NCBI GenBank assembly: GCA_029288195.1
Contig: JARFPR010000029.1
Location: 1 to 31,330 of the forward strand
Reading direction: 5' to 3'
Length of the DNA: 31,330 bases
From: Gammaproteobacteria bacterium
GTDB lineage: Bacteria; Pseudomonadota; Gammaproteobacteria; GCA-001735895
Shown here: piece after piece, positions 25,112 to 31,330 of the stretch
Numbering within the stretch: position 1 is the first letter of the stretch
How the letters are laid out: the number at the start of each line of letters is the position of its first letter
The notes under the pieces: generated by a model
The model's database searches: none
What the model was told of the DNA's origin: nothing
What the model saw: only the letters and a program-made list of their open reading frames with translations
Program-made: the position numbers and the translations under genes

Positions 25112-26260
25112 TTAATCGATTCCACCATCGGTCGGTTCAAGGCCGCGCGGAATGTTCTTCTCAGCATCGTAAAAGGGCAGTTCTACCAACTCCACAGGGC
25201 ATGCGCCACCATCCCGATCGGTAATACTGAGACCGCTCGCACCCATATGCACGGGCGAATCGAGCAACACGAAACCAACGCCACATTCCAGGTAAGGCGA
25301 AATCTCGTAGGCCGTTACGCGACCCACCGACTGACCATCCAACAGTACAGCAGAACCAAACCTGATTTGCCGGCCCTCGCATTTGAAGCCGCAAAAGCGC
25401 GGCTCCCTGCTGGCATTGTGCAGGGCATCCCGACCGATGAAATCGTGGCTCTCAAGATCAACAAACATGCCAAGCCCCATGTCATAGGGTGTTGTATCCC
25501 AGTCCATGTCGCTGCGATAGTTCAGAATGCCGCCTTCGATGCGCCGTATGTTCATCGACATCTGCCCGCAAGCGGCGATGCCGCTGTCGGCACCTGCGGC
25601 CATCAGGTGATCCCAAAGCGCCGGGCCATCGACATCGGGATCCATGTTATATACTTCAAAGCCCAGTTCTGCTGACCAGCCAGTGCGGCTGACCAGCACT
25701 TTCTGTCCACCCATGCGCCCCTGGAAGACGTCGAAATAACGAAATTCTTCAGGCGCTCCGTCATCGCAGGCATTGGCCAGTACTGCCATCGATTTCGGCC
25801 CCTGGACCTGCAGCACCCAGGACTGCGGGTCGTGAATTTCAACCGCGTAGTCGACAGCATGCGCGACCAGCCACAGGTAAACATCGGCATCCGCGTGCAC
25901 GTACCAGAAATGATCTTCAGCCAATTTGAATAAAATACCGTCACAGACGAGACCACCGCCCTGGTGACACAGGAGTCCGTAGCTACCGCGCCCGACGCGA
26001 AGTTTATCGACTGGGCGTGTAAGCAAACGATTGAGGAATTTAACGGCATCCCGTCCCCTGATTTCGACCGGTCGCTCGGGCACGTCAAACAGGCCAACCT
26101 CTTTGCGCAGCTTCCAGTATTCCTCGATCGCATCATTCCCCAGCGACTGCAGTACCAGTCGCCCGGCATACTCGGTGTAAAACGCGTCTTCGCTCCAGGT
26201 ACGGGAAAACCACGGCGACTTCGCACAATGGCTAATGACATTCAATTGCTTGGACGGCAT
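25112..26260 (-). CDS. GcvT/DmdA-like folate-dependent aminomethyltransferase
   Basis: A 382-residue stand-alone GcvT-fold protein. GCV_T covers about 45-270 (GLFDVPERPVEIRGRDAVKFL; VQGPKSMAVL; VSRTGWSAELGFEVY; MNIRRIEGGILNYRSDMD), and the C-terminal barrel about 285-375. It is close in outline to the T-protein of glycine cleavage, the C-terminal half of sarcosine/dimethylglycine dehydrogenases, and DMSP demethylase DmdA. These proteins bind tetrahydrofolate and accept a one-carbon unit. No GcvH or GcvP gene is near. First gene of the amine operon; GGAGAAA lies 7 bases before the ATG. The methyl donor is unknown, but the DAO downstream favours an N-methyl group. Confidence 0.9.
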   Translation of the reverse strand: MPSKQLNVISHCAKSPWFSRTWSEDAFYTEYAGRLVLQSLGNDAIEEYWKLRKEVGLFDVPERPVEIRGRDAVKFLNRLLTRPVDKLRVGRGSYGLLCHQGGGLVCDGILFKLAEDHFWYVHADADVYLWLVAHAVDYAVEIHDPQSWVLQVQGPKSMAVLANACDDGAPEEFRYFDVFQGRMGGQKVLVSRTGWSAELGFEVYNMDPDVDGPALWDHLMAAGADSGIAACGQMSMNIRRIEGGILNYRSDMDWDTTPYDMGLGMFVDLESHDFIGRDALHNASREPRFCGFKCEGRQIRFGSAVLLDGQSVGRVTAYEISPYLECGVGFVLLDSPVHMGASGLSITDRDGGACPVELVELPFYDAEKNIPRGLEPTDGGID

Positions 26261-26370
26261 GAAAAGTTTCTCCGGTAATCGTCGCGCCTAAGCGAACTCG
26301 CGGGGCGGGCCTATTTAACTCAAACTTGGCCCGGGATTCAATCGTAAAAGATTCTTTTGTCAGAACCGGA

Positions 26371-27012
26371 TCAGCCTGATTTTCGGAAAACCCAGTAATG
26401 GCCATCGCCATCATTGTTATAGGGTGCATCCTTGATTAGCTGGATCAATTCGGCCTGCTGGCTGGTGGTGAGTTCGTCGACTACCTGCTGGAAATTCGTC
26501 TGGTCGTAGTAATGCGTGCGCGTCGATATCACCAGCAGTCCACCTGCCCTGGTAAGTTCGAGTAATACATGCAACGCCTCGGGTGGCACATGCCCAAGGG
26601 TAAAAACGCCGACTGACAAAATCGCGTCATAGCTTGCGGCCGGGTAACTTTCGCTGGCTCGCATCATATCGATACTGCCTAGCACCTGTCGATAAGCACC
26701 GGTCGCTGCAGCCAGTTCAACCATCGAGTCTGAGAGGTCAAAACCATCGACGTTAATATAACCGAGTGACTGTAACTCGACGCCAACCAGCCCGGTGCCG
26801 CATCCAGCGTCGAGCAGTTCGCTGTCTTTGACCGCTAAATGCTGATGCAACAGTTTCGCGGCAATTGCGGGCCCGGTGTAGTCCGAACCGCTGGTATCAA
26901 TATTGTAATTTCTGGCCCAGTCTTCATAGAACTCTTTAACACGCTCCGGGTCGCCATCGAGGTGCAGCGCCGCATCGATGGCCTCATTGCTGGATATTTT
27001 CTCGTCGGACAT
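26371..27012 (-). CDS. Class I SAM-dependent methyltransferase
   Basis: A 213-residue cytosolic methyltransferase. SAM motif I is LLDAGCGTGLVG (about 67-78), followed by VDGFDLSDSMVELA and, at motif IV, YDAILSVGVFTLGHVPPEAL. The N-terminus (about 1-45) has EFYEDWARNYN, common in methyltransferases of this type. The substrate cannot be read from sequence. It lies 110 bases upstream of the GcvT-like gene on the same strand and may or may not belong to that operon; a weak CCGTG/CACGG hairpin (27062-27078) separates it from the lipoprotein gene before it. Confidence 0.88.
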   Translation of the reverse strand: MSDEKISSNEAIDAALHLDGDPERVKEFYEDWARNYNIDTSGSDYTGPAIAAKLLHQHLAVKDSELLDAGCGTGLVGVELQSLGYINVDGFDLSDSMVELAAATGAYRQVLGSIDMMRASESYPAASYDAILSVGVFTLGHVPPEALHVLLELTRAGGLLVISTRTHYYDQTNFQQVVDELTTSQQAELIQLIKDAPYNNDGDGHYWVFRKSG

Positions 27013-27082
27013 AATAAAAGCATACCACTTACGTCATTCGGGAATCCATTCTCTCTTAGCACCGTGATTACCACACGGAGCC

Positions 27083-27502
27083 TCAGCACGCCCCTTTTTT
27101 GCGTTTCATGGTCGGAGGATACTTTTCTTCGTCTGGGTGCACGGTAATCTCGACGCAATCGTCGACTTCAAAATCGCGGCTGTCGTGATAAATCGTAAAT
27201 TGACCACCATCTTTCAAATCAACTTCGTAGCGCACGAGTTGCCGTTCGGAACTATCGGAGAAAATGGACGAGAGCAAAAAGCCTATTCCAATCGAAACGC
27301 TACTGCCCCCGCTCCCGGACGAAACCGATCCATAGACGCTGGTCGATCTCCCGGTATCTTTTTCGACATCGTTCATGCTGGCGTCTTCCCTGGCAGTAAT
27401 GACACCTATTTTGGTAATGATTTCGGCGCTATCTTCGCGCGCATTCTTGGAACTACAACCAAATACGAGTAGCACGGACAACAACAGAATGGAGTAACGC
27501 AT
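27083..27502 (-). CDS. SlyB-like outer-membrane lipoprotein
   Basis: A 139-residue predicted lipoprotein. The signal peptide ends at VFGC with lipidated Cys16. A serine/glycine-rich hydrophobic stretch (about 57-82; GSGGSSVSIGIGFLLSSIF) may insert in the membrane like a glycine zipper. The following YEVDLKDGGQFTIYHDS...VDDCVEI resembles the beta-barrel-like C-terminal part of SlyB/Pcp lipoproteins. It ends in lysines and a terminal Cys, which is unusual. An AGAGG site precedes the ATG, and the gene starts 9 bases after the mdh stop, so it is probably co-transcribed with mdh. Function unknown. Confidence 0.8.
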   Translation of the reverse strand: MRYSILLLSVLLVFGCSSKNAREDSAEIITKIGVITAREDASMNDVEKDTGRSTSVYGSVSSGSGGSSVSIGIGFLLSSIFSDSSERQLVRYEVDLKDGGQFTIYHDSRDFEVDDCVEITVHPDEEKYPPTMKRKKGAC

Positions 27503-27511
27503 TTTCGGCCT

Positions 27512-28447
27512 CTAGTCGTTAGCGAACTCGATACCCTTGTTGATATTGCCTTCCAGCGTTTCCCGCATTTCATCCAGTAATTGTTGTTCGTAGTCGCTCA
27601 GTGCCGCCAACGGCGGAATCGACTCGACTCCGTCCTTGCCCAGCACTACTGGCTGCGCATGGAAAGCGCGGGTATCGTCGCCAACCTGGACGTAGCAGCA
27701 CTCGGTTACAGAGTCGCCATTCATTGCCGAAACCAGTGACATCGTGAAACGAGCCGCGGCCTGCGCCATGGAAAGGGTTGCCGAACCGGCGCCTGCCTTG
27801 GCTTCAACCACTTCGGTACCGGCTTCCTGGATACGGGGTGTCAGGGCTTCAATCTCCGACTGACTCAGGCTCACGCCTTCAACGCTCGAAAGCAATGGCA
27901 GAATGGTAACGCCACTGTGGCCGCCAATGACGTCAACCTTGACTTCATCAACGCTCTTGCCGGCGGCTTGCGCGACGAAGGTAATGGAACGGATAACGTC
28001 GAGCGTGGTAACTCCAAACAATTTGCGTTTGTCATATACCCCGGCTGCGTTGAGCACTTCGGCAGCGATGGGTACGGTCGAGTTGACAGGGTTTGTAACG
28101 ATCGCGAAACAGGCATTGGGACAGACTTTCGCGCCCGTACCGATCAACTTCTTGACGATCCCGGCATTCACGTTAAACAGGTCGTCACGCGTCATTCCCG
28201 GCTTGCGGGGCACGCCGGCCGGAATCACGACAATATCCGCATCCTTCATCGCAGCCTCGGCGTCATCACCGACGTAACCGGTAACGCAGACGTCCGTCGG
28301 GATATGACTTAAATCGACCGCAACCCCGGGCGTGAAAGGCGCCACGTCGTAGAGCGACAGCTCGCTACCCGCGGGTAGTTGTAACTTGAGTAACAGGGAG
28401 AGCGGCTGGCCGATTCCACCGGCAGCACCGAGAACACACACTTTCAT
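27512..28447 (-). CDS. mdh: Malate dehydrogenase
   Basis: A 311-residue NAD-dependent malate dehydrogenase of the TCA cycle, of the gammaproteobacterial/mitochondrial type. The Rossmann motif is VLGAAGGIGQPLSLLLK (about 5-21); D at LYDVAP favours NAD. The substrate arginines lie in PAGVPRKPGMTRDDL (about 77-91), TNPVNSTV follows, and the active-site histidine is in VIGGHSGVTILPL (about 172-184). A GAGG site sits 7 bases before ATG and a good promoter precedes it. It is unrelated to the amine operons by function, though it uses the acetyl-CoA they supply. Confidence 0.97.
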   Translation of the reverse strand: MKVCVLGAAGGIGQPLSLLLKLQLPAGSELSLYDVAPFTPGVAVDLSHIPTDVCVTGYVGDDAEAAMKDADIVVIPAGVPRKPGMTRDDLFNVNAGIVKKLIGTGAKVCPNACFAIVTNPVNSTVPIAAEVLNAAGVYDKRKLFGVTTLDVIRSITFVAQAAGKSVDEVKVDVIGGHSGVTILPLLSSVEGVSLSQSEIEALTPRIQEAGTEVVEAKAGAGSATLSMAQAAARFTMSLVSAMNGDSVTECCYVQVGDDTRAFHAQPVVLGKDGVESIPPLAALSDYEQQLLDEMRETLEGNINKGIEFAND

Positions 28448-28479
28448 GACAAACCTCGTATTAGTTTCTTAGACCAAGC

Positions 28480-28508
28480 ATCATAGCCATGCCGGTAGTG
28501 ATTCACAA
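28480..28508 (-). promoter_or_regulatory. mdh: Sigma-70 promoter of mdh
   Basis: On the minus strand TTGTGA (28508-28503) and TATGAT (28485-28480) are exactly 17 bases apart. The predicted start near 28473 gives a leader of about 26 bases carrying the mdh ribosome site. Confidence 0.6.
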
Positions 28509-28568
28509 GATAAACACCGGCCCGCAATCAAGGTTTAATTAAGACTATTGGCGATCTGCGGAATCAGC

Positions 28569-29723
28569 TTAAATAAAGGCGTTTACATCGAAGGGGCCGT
28601 TAAATCCGGGGAAAACCGTGGCCACGTCGGTTCCTCCAAGGCGCTTATTGAGTAACTCTGAAATCACACTGCGCAGATCGGTGGTAATTTGTAAATCTTC
28701 ATTCACGCCGATGTCGAGCCCGGGCCAATCGCTGATTACCTGGCCACCATTCACGCCGCCCCCCATCAGGTAGGCCAGGCTGGCAGTACCGTGATCGGTT
28801 CCCAGCGATCCATTTTCAGCCACGCGTCTCCCGAACTCGGTGTAAACCAGCACCGTGATACGTGACATACCTGCACCCATATCGGTATTAAAAGCGGCCA
28901 GGGTATCGGCTAATTCGGTCAACGAAATATCAATGTATGTCGGCAGGCTCTCATGGTGATCCCACCCGTCCGAGTCCACGCAGACCACTTCCACCGGCAG
29001 CTCTGATTTAATCAACTGCCCGGCCTGGCGCATCTTGTTGCCAAAGGCACTATCGGGATAGACCGCACCATTGGCAGGCAGTATCGAAGCGATATCGGCC
29101 TGCTGCAATTCTGACATTGCCGTAAGCGCGGCACCGGCCGGTCCAAATATGGGCACCGGGCTTTGATACAGGTCATTCAGCACGTCCGTATAACCGGAGT
29201 CGAGAATACCCTGGTCAAAACCAAAGTCATTGAGATTATCGATCGCCAGCGGATCAACCGCTCCGCTGAGCGCAACCGGTACGTTGCCGCTAATCGATAT
29301 GGCGCGAAACGCAGAGTTCGACGCTGCAGCACTGGACACGAGATGTCGCCCGAGCCAGCCAGTATTGGGTCCGGTTTTTTCAACCACGCCGCGTTCAATC
29401 AGGTTTTGTGCCGAGAAATGCGACCTTATCTGGTGCGGAACGCCGGTAGCGTGCACCAGCGCCAGGTCGCCCGCGTCATAAATCGGCTTGAGTGGTGCTA
29501 AAGCAGGATTGAGGGCGTAATCATCGGTTACGTAAACCCCACCACCCGCGGCACCCGGCACTGCTACTCCAATCGTCGGGCGATGAGTGTAGTAATCGGC
29601 ATCGCTGTAAGGTACCAGTGCATTGAGACCATCGGCCGCACCGCGCTGAAAAACACAGACCAGTATATCGTGATCGCTCGGGATCGCAGGGTGGGCAGTA
29701 ATTTTATTCACAGTCGACACCAT
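28569..29723 (-). CDS. DUF1501 protein without its own export signal
   Basis: A 384-residue DUF1501 protein, in the alkaline-phosphatase/sulfatase-like superfamily. The domain begins at about residue 20 (ILVCVFQRGAADGLNALVPY). Further family segments are HATGVPHQIRSHFSAQNLIERG, VCVDSDGWDHHESLP, VLVYTEFGRRVAENGSLGTDHG and YLMGGGVNGG. Most DUF1501 proteins have a Tat signal; this one has only 19 residues before the domain, with no twin arginine, and a TGA immediately before the ATG rules out an extension. AGGAGTGA, overlapping the DUF1800 stop, is its ribosome site. Six bases separate the two genes, which therefore form an operon. Activity unknown. Confidence 0.9.
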   Translation of the reverse strand: MVSTVNKITAHPAIPSDHDILVCVFQRGAADGLNALVPYSDADYYTHRPTIGVAVPGAAGGGVYVTDDYALNPALAPLKPIYDAGDLALVHATGVPHQIRSHFSAQNLIERGVVEKTGPNTGWLGRHLVSSAAASNSAFRAISISGNVPVALSGAVDPLAIDNLNDFGFDQGILDSGYTDVLNDLYQSPVPIFGPAGAALTAMSELQQADIASILPANGAVYPDSAFGNKMRQAGQLIKSELPVEVVCVDSDGWDHHESLPTYIDISLTELADTLAAFNTDMGAGMSRITVLVYTEFGRRVAENGSLGTDHGTASLAYLMGGGVNGGQVISDWPGLDIGVNEDLQITTDLRSVISELLNKRLGGTDVATVFPGFNGPFDVNAFI

Positions 29724-29729
29724 TCACTC

Positions 29730-31330
29730 CTAGCGCAGGTGAAAATAAACCGAGCTGACCAGTACCGCCGCAGCCAGCGCGGAGGCCTGTTCAGGCACAG
29801 TGGCCGGCAACAGCTCCTGTTCTGTTACACCCAGTTCGCCTTTAAGCCACTCGATGATAATGCTGCGATCGCCGCTCGATAGCGGACGCATCAATACGGC
29901 ATCGGCAATCGTATCAACTACCGTCTCAAGCGTGTCCGCCCCGTTTAGCATCGTCGTGTAATCGATCTCGATCACGTCGAGGCCTGGAATAATGCCGGCA
30001 AAGCTGAGGAAAGAAAGGCGCCAGCGGTTGAGCAGCCCACCAGTGCTGGACCAGTAACTCTGCTGGTCCGGGTAACCGTCCGGTGTCGGCCAGTAAAAAG
30101 GCAGTTGCCCGAGCGTATTCTGTGCGTAAAACCACAACTGTCCGTTATCCGGAGGATAATCCGTATCCGGTGCCAGTGACCTTACCAGCGCCGGCAGGTA
30201 TTCGCTGGGGCGGGTGAACTTGAGATCGGCGTCATCGAGAAATGCCGAACTCGCAAACACCGCCCGTAACGTGGTTTTAATATCGCCATTTGAGTTGGTA
30301 AATGCCGTTGCGACCGCGTCGATCGCTTCTTGTGGAGGAAAGTCGCTGATAAAACGCGTGCACAGTTTGGTGGCGATGAAATTCGCGGTCGACGGATGCG
30401 CCGCCAGAATATCGAGCACCTGTTCGCCATCGGTTTGCCCGCCATTGGCTGCAATCGGATTGCCAAGCACCAGCTTGGCCTGGTTGTCATGAATCGTATC
30501 GACGTACACGAACTCACCGTAGTCACCGCCTGGATCTCCCGGGAAGCGCAGGGCCCAGCCGGTAAAGCAGCGCGCAACTTCCTTGACGTCGGCCTCGGTA
30601 TAACCACCATCGACGCCGAGCGTGTGCAATTCCATCAACTCGCGTGCATAATTTTCGTTCGGTGCAACCGCCTGGTTAAAAAAATTAGCGAGGTAAAACA
30701 ACATCGCCGTGCTGTTTGCCGAGGCATGCAGCAGGTCGCGAAAATTACCGAGTGCGTGCTCACGTACGACCTGTTGATCATCGAGCGGTTTCAGGGTCGG
30801 GCCGAGACCGTTGATCAGGTGAATGTTAAAGTGATCACTCCAGAATTCGACCATGATTTCAAACAGCTGACGCTGGCTGAACATCTGGCGATACTGGGTC
30901 GCCGCAATCATCTGTGTTGCTACCTCAAAGATATTGTCTGGGAAATTCAGGATCAATTGCGCCGGGGTTTGCAATGTCAGCGGAAATTGTGTCGCAATTT
31001 CAGCTTCCAGCGCGCTGACATCGATATTCAGGTGATCTAGCTGTTGTTCGAGGTAAGGGGTAATACCCAGGTTTTTTATCGACGCCAACTCGTCCCGGTG
31101 GGGGCCGAAGCTGGTACGCTTAAGCGCGGTAAATTCGGGACTGGCTTTCGGTACAACATTTTTTTGCGGCGCTAACGGCTCGTCGGAAGAACCCGAGCTA
31201 CTCCCGCCACAGGCCGGCAATACCGCAGCCAGGGCACTATATCCCAGACCCTTGCCGAACAATTGCAGAAACTCACGACGATTCCGCAATCTTCCGAGAA
31301 TTCCATCGAGATCAAATGACTTGTCGTTTG
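29730..31330 (-). CDS. DUF1800 protein with Tat/lipoprotein-type signal, 5' end uncertain
   Basis: A DUF1800 protein of at least 519 residues. RNRREFLQLFGKG is a Tat-like twin-arginine motif, followed by a hydrophobic core and LPACGGSSSG, a lipobox. The domain contains RTSFGPHRDELASIKNLG, VEFWSDHFNIHL, NENYARELMELHTLGVDGGYTEADVKEVARCFTGWA and FTRPSEYLPALVRSL, all family hallmarks. The only in-window start is a TTG at 31289, with poor spacing to a ribosome site. The frame stays open to the right edge (reading KSFDLDGILGRL upstream), so the true start is probably beyond 31330. Usually paired with DUF1501, as here. The biochemical role is unknown. Confidence 0.88.
   Translation of the reverse strand, partial: NDKSFDLDGILGRLRNRREFLQLFGKGLGYSALAAVLPACGGSSSGSSDEPLAPQKNVVPKASPEFTALKRTSFGPHRDELASIKNLGITPYLEQQLDHLNIDVSALEAEIATQFPLTLQTPAQLILNFPDNIFEVATQMIAATQYRQMFSQRQLFEIMVEFWSDHFNIHLINGLGPTLKPLDDQQVVREHALGNFRDLLHASANSTAMLFYLANFFNQAVAPNENYARELMELHTLGVDGGYTEADVKEVARCFTGWALRFPGDPGGDYGEFVYVDTIHDNQAKLVLGNPIAANGGQTDGEQVLDILAAHPSTANFIATKLCTRFISDFPPQEAIDAVATAFTNSNGDIKTTLRAVFASSAFLDDADLKFTRPSEYLPALVRSLAPDTDYPPDNGQLWFYAQNTLGQLPFYWPTPDGYPDQQSYWSSTGGLLNRWRLSFLSFAGIIPGLDVIEIDYTTMLNGADTLETVVDTIADAVLMRPLSSGDRSIIIEWLKGELGVTEQELLPATVPEQASALAAAVLVSSVYFHLR

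Noticed and set aside
25112..26260. DmdA, DMSP demethylase
   Set aside because: Some similarity exists, but no DMSP genes are near and the operon holds an amine oxidase; kept as GcvT/DmdA-like.

Overview
The window reads as chromosome of a gammaproteobacterium, probably marine or another aerobic heterotroph. The support is a gammaproteobacterial-type malate dehydrogenase, housekeeping-type EtfBA, many periplasmic c-type cytochromes, and catabolism of methylated amines. Coding density is high and no gap exceeds 200 bases. I saw no tRNA, rRNA, CRISPR array, transposase or phage gene.

Left arm (1-5000, minus strand): a DgcA/trimethylamine-dehydrogenase-type flavoprotein whose 3' end lies off the edge and which may start at ATT; a terminator; etfBA (electron-transfer flavoprotein); and a GATase1/AraC regulator of the GbdR/CdhR kind.

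Quaternary-amine operon (5075-13984, plus strand), divergent from that regulator: cdhC (beta-keto-acid cleavage enzyme, dehydrocarnitine type), cdhA (carnitine 3-dehydrogenase), an acyl-CoA dehydrogenase, an ADP-forming acyl-CoA synthetase, caiD (crotonobetainyl-CoA hydratase), a double-hairpin repeat, acetoacetyl-CoA synthetase and a DMT-family transporter. Together these suggest a route gamma-butyrobetaine -> butyrobetainyl-CoA -> crotonobetainyl-CoA -> carnitinyl-CoA -> carnitine -> 3-dehydrocarnitine -> betainyl-CoA/glycine betaine + acetoacetate -> acetoacetyl-CoA. ETF would take the electrons of the acyl-CoA dehydrogenase. The DgcA-like protein would act later, in demethylation. No thioesterase gene is present; the reversible ADP-forming synthetase may release the CoA.

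Middle (13959-20705): a LysR regulator, divergent cytochrome c', a diheme cytochrome c, a PlsB-like acyltransferase, and a large lipoprotein joining a Calx-beta domain, a glucose/sorbosone-dehydrogenase-type propeller and a diheme cytochrome region.

Second amine operon (26260-20744, minus strand): a GcvT/DmdA-like folate methyltransferase, two SDR dehydrogenases, a DAO-family flavin oxidase, a small [2Fe-2S] protein and an FAD/NAD subunit with a BFD-type [2Fe-2S] site. The last four are coupled or overlapping. This resembles a sarcosine-oxidase-like machine divided into separate polypeptides and joined to alcohol/carbonyl oxidoreductases; its substrate is unknown.

Right arm (26371-31330, minus strand): a SAM methyltransferase, a SlyB-like lipoprotein, mdh, and a DUF1800/DUF1501 pair in which only the DUF1800 protein carries a Tat-type signal.
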